NCBI GenBank assembly: GCA_947247005.1
Contig: OX365948.1
Location: 8,731,455-8,795,454 of the forward strand
DNA length: 64,000 bases
Reading direction: 5' to 3'
Source of the DNA: Spisula solida
Taxonomy: Eukaryota > Mollusca > Bivalvia > Venerida > Mactridae
Shown piece by piece: positions 1-15,004 of this stretch (position 1 is the stretch's first letter; every line of letters begins with the position of its first letter). The notes beneath the pieces were generated by a model, which did no database searches, was not told where the DNA came from, and saw only the letters and a program-made list of their open reading frames with translations. A program made the translations under genes and the position numbers.

Positions 1-3000
1 CCTGGAATTAACTATCGACTAATATTTACCAGTTCACAAGGAACTGACAATTTCCCTTATGTGCGGCTGACAAAACCCGTAGCCAATGACACAGTCGAAA
101 ATAACCTATCCAATATCAGGCTCGAACCTAGCTCCCCATGGTGACAGTTTCGTACTTCACTAACTAAGCCAACCGGGTAAGACTAAACTAACGACAAATT
201 CCAGCTCTACATACAATGTAAACATTCACTATTCGGGGATAGGGTCTAAGAAATAGTAACTTTGACATTGACCTTTTGTCGGACAGGTAGTGTCGGTTAG
301 TTTAATAAATATATCATTAGGACATGTAATAGCAATATAATCATTTAACAAAATGTAAGACGATGGTCGAGTTAGTACATAATTATTGTAGTACCACATA
401 CAACATAGAATCGCCCTGATTAAACGTACATTTTGTGATACGTGCTACATATATATAAGTTAAGTTTAACACAGAAAGAAGACCTAACAGTGCTTTTATC
501 TTCCTTCTTCCTGTCTTTCTTCCTTCTCATATATTATACATACATGTACGAGTATGTGATAAATGATTAAACTATCATGAAATGCCCAACAAATTATGAT
601 GTATGTACTGTTTTTAGAGAGTTCTCATATGCAGACTCACTTAAAGTCAACCCTTTGCTATATTATAGTATGGCAATGGCTATTATATACATTGTAAATT
701 GGTACACGGAATAAAACGCACCAAACCAAATCGGTGAGTTCCACATCCAATGTCCTTGAAACCAAATCATGGCATATTATCCTAACCAAGCCTACTTTGA
801 AATAGCACTATATTGCTTACAACTGCTGGTGTACTATATAAGTGCTTTTCCTATTCATTTACTCATAATTTGTGTTTAACAGACTTCTATTAACAATTGC
901 ACAAAAACACATAATGTTTTATATACTTATTATATTCTGCACCAATTACCCTTCTAATATACTGATACGCTCATGTGATTATGCTACAACGTTCCATTCG
1001 CTATTGATCTAACACTTCGGCTGGAACGAACTAAAACAAACGTATAAAACACTTAAAGGCGCAGTGTATAAATATTGTCCCAGATGTATTAGTGCAGTTA
1101 GGATACGAGATTGTTTTGGTACATGTGATATTGAACGTTAAAATTTATTTAGTCCGTTGGATAGAGTGCTCACACGAGTTTCTCACACGTGTGGCGAATA
1201 CATGCAAAATATTCGCATAAGTTACGAATGTGTTTGTATTCCAAATGGGTTGGCGACGAATAGGGTTCAACAAGAACAAGGTATGGTACTACACTCGTAT
1301 AAGCAATATTTACACAATCCCAAAGCATCCTACGAAGCACGAGTAATCGTAGATAGATTTGATTCACTTGTCAGAAATTATTAGCATCAAAATACAAATT
1401 CAAACAAACCGTTCCAAACGTAAACGTCACAACTTTATGTGTGACAGATTCGTCATGAGGTGCGAAAAGTTCGCACACGTATTCGTCACAAATGACATCA
1501 CACATTTGTGACTGAGAATTCGCACGAGGTAATCGCACGTTTGAGGAATTCGTTTTTGAGACTAACATGATTCAAATGCGCTCGGTCGCTAATATAAACG
1601 TTCTTGGTTGCGTAAACCTGGACCATGAGTATGTTAGTCCGCGATAACTTCGGTCAAAGGTCATGTGTTTTCTTACTCTGGGTTATAGTTTCTATGGAGA
1701 AGTTATGGTGTTTTGACGAAGGAATAGTTTGAATTATAGTTCTGATCGGTACAGATTGATAGACCAGAAGTATACTAGAATCATAATATCATAGTTTTCC
1801 TGTAGTGAAACGGTTTACCATCGGTCTGTTTAACATACCAGCCTCTTAGAAACTGTGAACATATACTGGTAGTAGCATATTGGTACTCGAGTTTGATCGT
1901 GGAAGACTAGCCTTAGATGTGGTTTCCCAGTGCATCGTTCAGGTCGTTCAAAACTCGGCACTAAATTTTACACAGAAGTTTGGGCGTCGTGAGAATTAGC
2001 AAGAATGTTTTCGATGAAAAGTGAAATAAAACGAAACATATTTTATGCGTGAAATTAGTTGCAAATTAATGATTGTGCATGTGTAGTATAAATGTGGCAA
2101 GTCTGTGTAGGACCTGGCAACCAGTTTGCAAGCCAAAGTCGTTGAATAATCAACTGGAAGTTGACAATGAAACTAAATCTGTGAGTAACAAATTCCTGAC
2201 ATTAAAGTATAACCTCAGAATAGGGACTTGGTGGACTGTGAAGTAAGATGCAAGTTACTGTTGCCATATGTCAGTTGCTGGATCCAACCCTTTGAATAGA
2301 AAGTAAAACGACTCACACGCCACATGCAAATGCGTTAACACAACTGTCAAAACACAATTTTACAAGCGTTTGGACAATCTTTGAATATTTCTAACATACT
2401 TTAAAAATATGTAATATGTAGTGGATCATAAATAACCCCGGGTACTTCCTGTTTTGGCTGACATTTCTGTAGATAAGTCGCTAATGGCACGTACCAACGT
2501 ACACCAGTGCAGGTTAACTTAAAACAATTAATCTTGAAACAGAAATGATTCAAGTTTAGTGTATTTGACTAACTCGAAGCGTATTTAACTTCCTTTTTAC
2601 TAGCATGGTCTCATTATCTAGGTCTACAATGAATCACCATGTGCATCCGTAGGACATCAATATTACGGAGTTTTCTCACGACCATACTAAGGTGCATTGC
2701 ACCAAATACTACTTTCTCGCGCGTATATTTTATTACTGCATTGAAAGGTTTGTACCTATTTGAATGTATTCACTTTGTGGTTCCTCTTCAAACACAATCG
2801 AGCTTCATGCAAAGTCAGTTTCAACATATCTACTTTCCACTGCTTTGTGTGAAACAAAAAGCTCAACCGTTGGAACCACACAGTGATTCATGTTCAACGA
2901 TAACAGCATGCATTCAAAAAATTCTAACCCCAATGTGTTGTGCGCTTGTAAGTAAGTGATTAGACATGCTTACTGGCGACTCCTTTAGCATCCATACTGA

Positions 3001-4683
3001 GTAAACAAGTGTTTGATATTCACTATGTGACGTTTGTACACAGTTCAACATATCTACGTTGTGTCGCCTTCAGTATGGTAACTAAGAACATCGATTGCTT
3101 GAAGGCAGACCTCTTACCCCTGATAAATATGTCCACCAGCAGTCTACGTAGATCTAACCGTTCGATCCCTCTCGTGTCACGTGACTGGTTATTACATACA
3201 GCCAACCCTGTAGAGACGTTCATGGGAACAGGATTTTGCATACATTAACATGATGCAGTCGGTATCCAGGCCACTGATAAGTGACACGAATAACATGAAC
3301 ATCTTCGTCTTGTTTTTATTTTCATCCCGAAATGCAATATATGGAAGCATTCTGTTATCACATATATTTGAATGCAGCACATAATTATATTTGAGTGATG
3401 CTGGGCTTGTCAGCACGTCGACTATCAAATTTTGAAACAAATGGTTTAAGCAATCATTATTCGTATGAACACTGTTACATAAGTATGTAACATTATATTT
3501 TCTGAACATTCCATCAGTCCCGTCTTATTAAATTTGAATTGTATGATTGTATCCACAATGAAAAGTTGGGACCCTTATCAAATTTAGTATAGTTGTCGTA
3601 AACGTGTTTCTGCTCGAATCTGAATACATTGTATGTTTAAAATACCCAGCAACTGTTTATCTGAAAGCTATAACCGCCAGCAAAATCCCTTGGGTTATGG
3701 TCCTTAAAACCCTGTAAAACCAAACATAAGAAAATAAATAAGTAGATAAAGACTGTATATCCTACATAATGCGTGGTGTTCAGGATGTAGTACGCAATTA
3801 CTCCACAATCCTGGCTGGCAACCTAGTTGCTATTTGAAGTACGCATATCAAGCAATGTGATTCAATTCTGTTGATATACTCGTATTAAGGTTTTTAATTG
3901 TACAGTTACGTGGTCTTAAGATAAAATATTACACACAGACACATCTATTGCAATTTCGCAGTCGGCGGGCCCAGGGCGGACGTGAGTTTGTTGAATAAGT
4001 TCTCCCGATACGGAAAGAAAAGTGTACAAACGGACAAACAAGTGAGGTCACCTCCATAATTCTTTCGAACGATCCTAACACCTGCCTCTTATTATTCTCT
4101 GACCTTTATAAGTATGACAAATTAATTGCTTAGGAACAAGAAAATGTCCTAAAGCTCATTTTGACGTGTAGTGACAAATATGGTGGGTGGGGAAAGTTCA
4201 CACTTCAAAGTCGTCACGGGATAGATTGTACACGCTGCAGACGTCTCGATACCCTTACATACAGGCAGAAAATTGCCGCTTATCAACGCATATAGTACGA
4301 AGTGACATTTTACAGGATGGAAATTGAATAACTCGTACTTATCGCTAATGTCAGCACCCCGGGTAGTAAGGTAACTTTATCTTTATAGTCATTCATTGTG
4401 TATAGTATCCATCCTGTAATAGAATTGGGACTTACAATCTATAAAGACGCTCACACGGTCACACCTAATCAGTTCATTTAAGCATCTGGCTTTATAAAGA
4501 GTTAAACAGAAATATCCGTCCGTCTTAACATGACTATGTGTTGTAAGTTGCCGAATCAGCAAAATATAGTAAAGGTCGGGCAGGGATGAAACAGAAAACA
4601 TGAAACATACACAGACCACAATTACACAGCACAATACCCAACATACAAATGAACGAGATGTCAAACAAAAAGTCGAAAGTGCA
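1..4683. other. Intergenic, nothing recognised
   Basis: AT-rich DNA with only short chance frames (up to about 106 codons at 2639-2959) on both strands. None shows a known domain, codon bias or splice structure. No tandem repeat or SINE head was found. Confidence 0.6.
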
Positions 4684-4771
4684 AGTTCCAGTTTTCAAAA
4701 AGCTGAAATACCTAGTTTCAGTTATTAAAAATCTGAATTACCTAGTTTCAGCTATAAAAAGACGAATTTCA
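4684..4771. repeat. Short tandem repeat, 30-bp unit, about 3 copies
   Basis: Units begin CCTAGTTTCAG at 4711 and 4741, with a diverged copy (CCAGTTTTCA) before them. Each contains an A-rich centre followed by a CTGAA or CGAA segment. Confidence 0.75.
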
Positions 4772-4913
4772 GTCTGATCTGTATTTAATACAATACATAA
4801 AGAGTCTAACTATTACGTAACTGCAGCAACTGGTTCTGGAAACGTGAAGTGAATCTGTATATGTATAATAATAATATATCATGGTGCCGCCGTGAAAACA
4901 CATTTGCTTTTAC

Positions 4914-5000
4914 CAAAATATATAAATAAAGTAAAACAAGACAAAATATATAAATAAAGTAAAACAAGACAAAATATATAAATAAAGTAAAACAAGACAA
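4914..5000. repeat. Tandem repeat, 28-bp unit, 3 near-identical copies
   Basis: Copies start at 4914, 4942 and 4970 and contain TAAATAAAGTAAAACAAGAC. They are essentially identical, which implies recent duplication. The minus-strand frame across them is an artefact. Confidence 0.9.
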
Positions 5001-7290
5001 ACTCCAGAATTGCTCAAAATATATGCACGTACATTTACATCGAAAAGTTAACCAATTAAATGACTAAGTATTGTTATTAATTTAAGTTTACAGCTTAATA
5101 CAGGTGGTTGCTTTATACATATGATACCCACATGATCTATAGTATTATGCTAAAATGGTGGCAGGTTAATTCAGGTGGCCACTATGGAAGGTTCTGCTAT
5201 GTTTATACAGTATACTCTCTCTCTCTCTCTGAACGGCAACTCTGACACAGGCAGCCTGTGAGAAAGCGACATAATTTTGTATGTGCCAACAGCTACACAA
5301 CTGTGATTTAAGTTGGCCAAAATTTTATTTTTTTTAATGCAGAGGAAGTCTTAGTACGCAATCATACTAACTACTCGGAAACGCCTCATTACGATCAGGA
5401 TGAGTGTTAAGGACGGTCGTGTTTGATGTTTAAGTTAAACAATACATCCAACAACTTTACAGTTGTGAACCTTAGACAGCAAAAATGCTGTAGGTCACGT
5501 GTTGAAGTGTCACTATCTTTCACGAGACATATAGGACGATATTTCCAACGTCTGAAAGCCCAGATTTCAAGTGGTATCCGGATTGGAATGTTTTAAAACA
5601 TTCAAAGTTATACGTGTTTTTCTTTATAAATGACACACTTAGCATACTGATCGCAGATTGAACCATAAAGCACCCCGCATAAAATCGAAATTAATGCCCA
5701 GGGTTTTTTAATAAAATATCAACACTAAGAGTTTAATTTTCATAATACCAGTCAACTTGAGCGGTCATTTTGATAACGCTATTGAAAAGCATTATTTTGG
5801 TGTCTGTTAAAATAGTGATTTATAACTCAAGTGAAATGTTCGCGAGTCCTCATTATATGAATAAAACACGATCTATTAAGTACTTATTTGACAGGCATGT
5901 TAGGGTTGATGTCCGAAATATGAGTTGTATATATTTGCATTTGATTTGACAATATATTCCGTTTTCGTTTTATTGGGTTTAATGACATGTTTAAGATGGT
6001 TGTACAAATCAGTTGCTTGACCTTTCAAGACTGTTTTTTCTGGAAGTAGTACACTAATGTACACTATAACAGTAAAACCTGACTGCAGTTAGAACTACAG
6101 GTAACTTTAAGAGAGAAAACAAAAGTTGTTTGTATAAGATTTAAGTTATCTTAGATAGGTGAAATTGTGCTTAAAGATTGTGGACAAGTTTTTATTTGAA
6201 TTCTAGTCTGATGTTTGAGAGAGGTGTCATTTATAAGCCAGTGCAAATGTTCCCGTTTTCAAGAACTATGCGCTATGACTTCGAAGAAGGGACAAATAAC
6301 TGCATCGAAATACCATAGCTTGACCAAGTCTAGTCCTGATCAGAAATCATACACGTTCCGATCATTGTCAGTCTAGTGCATGCAGTTAAATTAGATTTTC
6401 GCCATGAAACTATTTTATCATGTCACATACATAATTATTTAACAACGTAGATGTTGACCTCGGCCATGAAACTGACAAATAAATCACGGATGCTGTCCAA
6501 ATATAAGTAAGTACACGCTCCTATCATTACTGCCTCATATCATATCATTTCAAGTTGTTTCGCCAACTGCCAAATAAGTTAAATGTAAAATTATTCAAGT
6601 AAAATCCTATAAAACTAAGATAAAACATGTGTCGCTATTAACACTGCAGTACCACAAAAAGTAAAATGATAAATAAGTGTAAGGAAAACAATTAACGCAA
6701 AACCGCAGTATAAAATACAGTCGATCCCTGCTTAAGGCCACCTTAATAATTAGACGAACATTGGTTTCAAGTCCGTCTTCCCAGACCTTTTGTTTTTCAA
6801 TAAATGTTAAAATTAAGACCATCTTATTAAAAGGACCGGTTCTAAGGCGATGATGACCCTTTTATGTTATTTACGTTGTGGATTTTGAATAATAAGAGCA
6901 GCCTAAGTTCTGTTGGTCGTAAATGGTCGGTGATATGATATAAAAAAAGACGGAATAATAATGTATCTGATATAAGGCATCCATTGAGTTTTCACTGAGT
7001 TGGTTTCAGATTTCAGAGATTCAGCGAAGTTAAGGTGTTGTACTGTAATATGTATATAACAATGAGTAGTGAGCAACCGCAATCTAGATGATAGTTAACA
7101 ATGTGTTTTATTATTGCCTAAAATAACTTATCTAGTCCGTTAATCTAGTTTACTTTTCCAAACCACTTGTTACATAAGATAAACATTGCGTACCCATAAA
7201 ATTAATGATACGAGAAAAGACTTTTGCAAATTATGAGCACATGTCACCTAAAGCTACGGTGGAACTAAATATACCCGTGTGCATTTAGTT
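5001..7290. other. Intergenic; (CT)8 microsatellite at 5215-5230
   Basis: Apart from the CT run the stretch has no recognised gene, SINE head or tandem repeat. Confidence 0.6.
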
Positions 7291-10153
7291 TTTATCTCAT
7301 AATGACGGCTTATTATCTCATGGCCTCCGCTAACATTCTCATGATGACATCCGCTCACTATAACATAAACAGGACTAACAATATCGTGACCACCACTTAC
7401 AATATCATACACCACTTACTATATCATGACCACCACTTACTATATCATGACCACCACTTACTATATCATGACCACCACTTACTATATCATACACCACTTA
7501 CTATGTCATGGCCACCACTTACTATATCATGACCACCACTTACTATATCATGACCACCACTTACTATATCATGACCACCACTTACTATATCATGACCATC
7601 ACATACTATATCATGACCATCACTTACTATCTCATGACCATCACTTACTATCTCATGACCACCACTTACTATCTCATGACCACCATTTACTATATCATGA
7701 CCGATACTTACTATATCATCACCACCACTTACTATATTATGACCACCACTTACTATATCATGACCACCACTTACTATACCATCACCACCATTTACTATAT
7801 CATGACCTTCACTAACTATATCATGACCTCCACTTACTATATCATAACCAGCACTTACTATATCATTACCAGCACTTACTTTATCATGGCCACCACTTAC
7901 TATATCATGACCACCACTTACTATATCATGACCACCACTTACTATACCATAACACCACTTACTATATCATGACCACCACTTACTATATCATGACTACCAC
8001 TTACTATATCATGACCACCACTTACTATATCATGACCACCACTTACTATATCATGACTACCACTTACTATATCATGACTACCACTTACTATATCATGACC
8101 ACCACTTACTATATCATGACCACCACTTACTATCTCATGACCACCACTTACTATATCATGACCACCACGTACTATATCATCACCATCACTTACTATATCA
8201 TGACCACCACTTACTATATCATTACCACCACTTACTATATCCTGACCACCACTTGCTATGTCATGACCACCACTTACTATATCCTGACCACCACTTACTA
8301 TCTCATGACCACTACTTACAATATCATACTCCACTTACTATATCATGACCACCACTTACTATATCATGACCAAGAGTTACTATCTCATGACCACCACATA
8401 CTATATCATGACCAAGACTTACTATCTCATGACCACCGCTTACTATATCATGACCACCACTTACTGTCTCGTGACTGATACTTACAATATCATGACCACC
8501 ACTTACTATATCATCACCACCACTTACTATAACATGACCACCACTAACTATCTCATGACCGAGACTTACTATATTATGACCACCACTTACTAACTAATGA
8601 CCGATACTTACTATATCATGACCACCACTTACTATCTCGTGACCGATACTTACAATATCATGACCACCACTTACTATATCATGACCACCATTTACTATAT
8701 CCTGACCACCACTTGCTATGTCATGACCACCACTTACTATCTCATGACCGAGACTTACTATATCATGACCATCACTTACTATCTCATGACCACCACTTAC
8801 TATATCATGACCACCACTTACTATATCATGACCACCATTTACTATATCCTGACCACCACTTGCTATGTCATGACCACCACTTACTATATCATGACCACCA
8901 CTTACTATCTCATGACCACCACTTACTATATCCTGACCACCACTTACTATCTCATGACCACCACTTACTATCTCATGACCGAGACTTACTATATCATGAC
9001 CATCACTTACTATCTCATGACCACCACTTACTATATCATGACCACCACTTACTATCTCATGACCACCACTTACTATATCATGACCGAGACTTACTATATC
9101 ATGACCATCACTTACTATCTCATGACCACCACTTACTATATCATGACCACCACTTACTATATCATACACCACTTACTATGTCATGACCACCACTTACTAT
9201 ATCATGACCACCACTTACTATCTCATGACCACCACTTACTATATCATGACCACCACTTACTATCTCATGACCACCACTTACTATCTCATGACCGAGACTT
9301 ACTATATCATGACCATCACTTACTATCTCATGACCACCACTTACTATATCATGACCACCACTTACTATATCATACACCACTTACTATATCATGACCACCA
9401 CTTACTATATCATACACCACTTACTATATCATGACCACCACTTACTATCTCATGACCACCACTTACTATATCATGACCGAGACTTACTATATCATGACCA
9501 TCACTTACTATCTCATGACCACCACTTACTATATCATGACCGAGACTTACTATATCATGACCATCACTTACTATCTCATGACCACCACTTACTATCTCAT
9601 GACCACCATTTACTATCTCATGACCATCACTTACTATCAAATGACCACCACTTACTATATCATGACCACCACTTTCTATCTCATGACCACCACTTACTAT
9701 ATCATGACCGAGACTTACTATATCATGACCATCACTTACTATCTCATGACCACCACTTACTATATCATGACCGAGACTTACTATATCATGACCACCACTT
9801 ACTATCTCATGACCACCACTTACTATATCATGACCATCACATACTATATCATGACCGAGACTTACTATATCATGACCACCACTTACTATATCATGACCAC
9901 CACTTACTATACCATGACCACCACTTACTATCTCATGACCACCATTTACTATATCATGACCGATACTTACTATATCATCACCACCACTTACTATATCATG
10001 ACCGAGACTTACTATATCATCACCACCACTTACTATCTCATGACCGAGACTTACTATATCATGACCACCACTTACTATATCATGACCGAGACTTACTATA
10101 TCATCACTTCCACTTACTATATCATAACCACTTACTATCTCATGACCACAATT
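7291..10153. repeat. Minisatellite array 1: 21-bp unit, about 136 copies
   Basis: The plus-strand unit is TATATCATGACC followed by ACCACTTAC (21 bp). The left edge (7291-7390) is decayed, the interior is well conserved and the right edge ends abruptly at about 10153. Because 21 is a multiple of three and the unit lacks stops in several frames, both strands give long false frames with a 7-residue period (MTTTYYI on plus, HDIVSGG on minus). Variants include TATCTC for TATATC and GAGACT for ACCACT, arranged in repeated blocks. A 19-bp variant unit with a 2-bp loss (ATCATACACCAC) occurs at 7404, 7486, 9161, 9369 and 9409. Each minus-strand unit carries GTAAGT. I do not read it as coding. Confidence 0.97.
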
Positions 10154-10156
10154 TAA

Positions 10157-12082
10157 GAGAATTGTAAGGAAGATTGTGCAAACCTTTTAGCATCAAATTT
10201 GAACAAATTCTACATGGACTGGTAGCACTTTGTTGGTACATATATCACCAGGTACTTCTGTTTTGGTGAAACTACGTTTAAAGACTTCTATAAAAGATAC
10301 CAGCGGTCCAAATACTGAGTCTCGTGTAAGATGTGCTAGTCTACAGTGTGTGACACATGTGTATTCTGGGTACTGGCATGTCATATCCGAATTTGGGCAT
10401 GATTGTGTAAACTACTGAGGCCCGGAAGTGCCAGTCTGCCCATGCATTGTTTTAGAACGCTTCAGGAGCGGGAAGGATACAAGATTTTGATAATGAAATC
10501 ACCTCAATTATGACAATGGTGTCCGACTATATTCAAACCACACTATGGGGTTGGATTATTGAAGCATTCTTGAGCCGGTTTATTTTGATAACGTGTGCAT
10601 CGGTGTACACATCCATGTACTAAACAGACAAGTAAGTATTTTGTTAATGGGAATTTAAACCATTTTACAATTGATAAAAAAACTAAACTCTGCCCAAAGT
10701 ATTTAAGATAGCATACGTGCTTGACATAACATTTATTTCTCGTGAAATTCAGTTAGTGTTATCTCTAGAATGACAAACCAAACATCTATGCGGATATGTA
10801 CGTATATTGTATAATATATAAGTTTGACAAACCATACTCAGAAATTAAGGTGGATAGATAGGTGATTCAATTGTATATGTTTTACCATCACTGGTCATTG
10901 TAGTGCCACTTAGTTGTCACCTGAATTGAGCAAACACCTGTTTTGACTTTTAAGCTGTCAATATTATTAAATCTTAAAAAGTGACTTTTGTTACATATTC
11001 ATTTAACAGTCGCCATAGTTTGGATGCATTCTTTAATCGGCTGGTTAAGGCAGGTAATAAGTGTACATGTACTTGGCTGCTTCAAAGAATCGATTCCAAT
11101 GTAGCACATCTTCCCTCTTTTCAGTTTCCGGTGGTTCATTGCTTTTAAAACACCATTTTGTTGCTTAGGAGCAACTATTACAACTATTTACAATCCTACG
11201 TGCGTCGTTCTACAGCTTGGACGTGCTGTACCAAACGTTTGCGCCATTTCAGACATTTAGGAGAATAAAAGCAAAAGTAAACGAAGCTGTATGAAATGAA
11301 TGCTACTTGTATAACATTAACAATAACACAACATTTTGCGACAATTGGCTCGCTGACAAAAATGCGAGCGTCGGTGTAAATTACCATATGGCAGATAAGG
11401 TGCCGGCTGACAAAGCATTAAAGTTTTATACTTTGCACATTTTTGCCAATTATTTGTATATTTAGAGACTACTATGTTACCATCAGAGTATAGTTTGTCA
11501 GTTACACTCACACAAATGTATATTATAGAAACCCACGCATGATTAAATGTATCATAAATGCTAAAGTTATGAACACAATTTATAACATATAACGGGCTAA
11601 CACGCCCGCGTAATCTGACAAACTTTTCACAAAATTGAGGAAATATGAAGTAATGTCCAAACGCAAGAAAGCCTAACAGACGGTTGAACAAACTGCGTTT
11701 TCGTGTTGTTTGCTTTTTTCAGATTGGCGCCTGGTTCACAAGCATATCATATATACAGGATTTAGTAGGTGATCTAACCGGTGATGCTGAGTAACCAACA
11801 AGTTCTGTCAACTTCCCTACATGAATCAGAGTTTCGATGTGTAGGAAACGTGAATTTTGACGCACTATCTTCAGACACACCAAGCACTTCATTCTGATTT
11901 CGAACTATTGGCCTGTAGAATAGCAACCAAGCACTCAACTAACTGGAGTAACCTGGTGGGCCACAGATAAAACACAAGTGACCAATAGTCAGATTAGAGG
12001 CTACTGCACAGTACAGACGTAATCGATCATTGTTCTACTACAGTATTCTATCAACAGCTTACATAAAAGTGTGACTATTTGC
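10157..12082. other. Intergenic, nothing recognised
   Basis: Unique-looking AT-rich DNA. Frames at 11196-11691 (minus) have no recognisable domain. No repeat found. Confidence 0.55.
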
Positions 12083-12306
12083 AGGACGGATCGACAGAAT
12101 GGCGAATGAACGAAGGGACGATGGAATTAGGGGCGAATGGACGTAGGGATGGGTGGGTGGCGGGACGGAAGGACTAAATGACCAAGGGACGGGTAGACGG
12201 GTGGACGGAGTGGCGATGTGACTGATGAGTGAACGGACAAAATGATGTGTGGACTATGGGGTGGATGTACGAGTAGTGAAGGGGCGAGCGTACTAACTGA
12301 TGGGTC
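12083..12306. repeat. Degenerate G-rich tetranucleotide tract (GGAC/GGAT/GAAC)
   Basis: Roughly 220 bases made mainly of GGAC, GGAT, GGGA and GAAC words with strong plus-strand purine excess, very unlike its AT-rich flanks. It looks like an aged microsatellite. No coding signal. Confidence 0.7.
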
Positions 12307-13389
12307 TTCTCAATGGTTAGATCTGTTTGCTGGAAGTATATATACAGCTTACGTAGTACGCCGGAAGATTCATTTAAAAGTCAATGAGAATGTTTGAAAC
12401 ATATAATCAATTAAAACATGTGTCAGACATACTGCACGTGCAAAATGATGAATACTTTATGCGGTATAAACGGAATGACTACTCACTATATTGCAATATG
12501 TCCGCGGGATGTTCTAAAACCCATAGACCATGAATCTTGTTACCAGAAAAGGCGGACATCATCATATGCTGATAAAATTAAAAAATGGCTTATGCAAATT
12601 ATTTGGGTTTTACGATGGCTTAAGGCACTTTTCGGATTTTACCGTCTGCGTAATGACACAACATACGGCAATAATACTGCTGTTTACTTAAAACAATTTT
12701 CCAATAAAATTTGTAATATCTAGTATGTCTGTTTATACTATAACTAACGTATCTAGATTCGGGCTCATAAGCGCCATTTAATTTCCCGTAATTAAACAAT
12801 TAACATCACTGATATGTACAACATTACGCAATGAGTACCGTTAAATATCTGCGGACGGGAATACATGAAGAAATGTGTCGAATGTATGCAATAAAACTGT
12901 ACCGTACGCACGATGACAGGTTGCTGTGCATTACTATTACACCGTTATACAAGGTAGTGGCAATATTTATTGCTTACGTTAAGTTGACACATTGACATTT
13001 GAGGATGTATTAATTACCATAAGAACATTTCAATTAGCCCTATCAGTTAATTAAACCCATATACATAAATATGTCATAGGTATGTTTAAAATCAAATCTT
13101 GTTAGGGGCAATCATCGTTTCACAGGACCTACGTTTGAACTACAATGTATATTCTATACATGTCTATATTTCGGGAAAAGAAATGCTATTTAAGGTGAAT
13201 TTCGGACATGCTTTCGACAGGTAGTCAATACATACATACTATACATGCATATAGCCAATAAGTATATTGCCTGTACGTGCCTAAGGATCCAAGTAAACAT
13301 TGGCTTATTGACCACCTGTATTAATTAACCACCTGTTAATGAACACCTGTATTAAGAAACTATCTGTCGTACGCAGCCAACATATAACT
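12307..13389. other. Intergenic, nothing recognised
   Basis: A 101-codon frame at 12418-12723 has no family match I recognise and no supporting splice or codon signal; I treat it as chance. Confidence 0.5.
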
Positions 13390-13462
13390 GTCCACCCCTG
13401 GAGGAATTCGAACTTTCGACCTGTCACTCTGACGGCAAACGAATAAACCACAAGGCCATGGA
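13390..13462 (-). mobile_element. tRNA-derived SINE head (degenerate)
   Basis: On the minus strand the segment reads GGCCTTGTGGTTTATTCG (A-box-like D-arm), an anticodon-like middle, then AAAGTTCGAATTCC, a close match to the pol III B-box. It ends without a CCA or a clean acceptor stem, so it is a SINE remnant and not a tRNA gene. Confidence 0.55.
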
Positions 13463-15004
13463 AGACGATGGTTCATACCAAACTACATGTACATGTGTAT
13501 ACTTTATTTGATCTCGTGTTCGTTTTTATTGCCACATAATTATAAACTTTGCCTTGACTGGGTGCTTATGAAATGTTAGAATATACAATTGTAACTGTAA
13601 GTGTTTTAGAAAATCAATTCAAATTAATAAAAGTTTGAAATGTGCAAGTTTCATCTGGTATATTATATTAAACGATGGAGCGAGTTTTATCTGTTTTATT
13701 CAAACTCAAGTGTGTGGTTATTTTTGTTGTGAAAAAAATGCAAGTAACAAAATAAAACTCAAACTTCTTCATAACTGAAACTTAATTTCTTCACATATGA
13801 CAACTAGACGCGAAATTCATTCATATAATGTATGTACGATTAAATATCTATTAGCGAAAGAAAAAAATGTCTAGACCGTATAATAATATGAATACAAGTG
13901 AGTACCTAATTAAGTTTTTTCACGCATTTTGCTTTTCTCAGCATTTGAAAGTCTCAGACGACGCGTCGAAGTTAACTGGAGCCGCCTGTAGTTGCTAATG
14001 TCAGACACTTTCTAAATACATGACAGCATTTATGAAGAAATAATTAACGTAAGAAATTTCGTGTCTTCCCGTCAAAATTACCTTTACCCTTCTCAATCAT
14101 TGCTACATGTTAAAAGATATTTTTGTTTTCAAAGCAATCAGACCTATCATGAATAAAGACATGTTTCAGTTTTGATCCAAATGTTTTATAATATTTTTGA
14201 TATTATTTTTGGCCACGTTTTTGCACGATAAATAGGTTTCCAGTATGTTTTTGGACTATGACCGACGTTGAAAAAACGAGCCATATTAGGTGTAGATAGT
14301 AGCGCGGAGTTTTCATTAATTAAAGTGCAATTAAGCAAACTAAATTGTTCACAGGAAATGGGCAATTTTTCATTTTATTCTTTACCATTTTTTGCTCAAT
14401 GTGCTTTTGTGACGTGCTTTGACAATTACTGTTAAAAGGCACTGTTTACATTACTTAGTTTAAAACTTACATGACTTTTGTGTCAGACTGACTGACTTTA
14501 ATGATTCAAACTGGGTATCCTATGGCTAGCCTTCAGTTGACATGGAGAGCCTTGTAAGGTTTTGGCCAGTAGTCTAATACCAGCAGGCGACAGTTACTTT
14601 CAAATTGTCATAACACTCTACATGTAGGAGTAGCGACATATGACACAGGCTCGATAATTTATCGTTGTATAAAAGTCTACAGTCTTAAAAATGCCAGTCC
14701 GTTGGTATGTATTTTTATACCATAAAAGTTACTAATATGGTTTAATTGGTGGTATTAAAGTGTAATATTAAGTAACACTATTACTATCCACACAATTTGT
14801 AGACGCAGCCATATTTCTTCTTGCAGTAACTGTTCTTCATCCAAAAATGGATATACATTACCTAAGCTGTGACTCAACAACTACAGGAGACGCCTTAATT
14901 GATAGATTTACTGGTAGAGTGTATGTTTAGAGTGTGTGGTCGGGGCTTGATTCCTGTATGTGCTATACCAATAACGAACAACTGGTGCAAATGTATCAGT
15001 ATTT
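13463..15004. other. Intergenic, nothing recognised
   Basis: AT-rich DNA with no tandem repeat, SINE head or credible open frame. Confidence 0.55.

Noticed and set aside
7291..10153. CRISPR array
   Set aside because: There are no unique spacers between repeats, no cas genes, and the DNA is from an animal.
7302..10167. Long open frames on both strands with 7-residue repeats (up to 265 codons)
   Set aside because: They exist in several frames and on both strands at once, follow the 21-bp satellite exactly, and have no flanking gene structure. Unit length divisible by three explains them.
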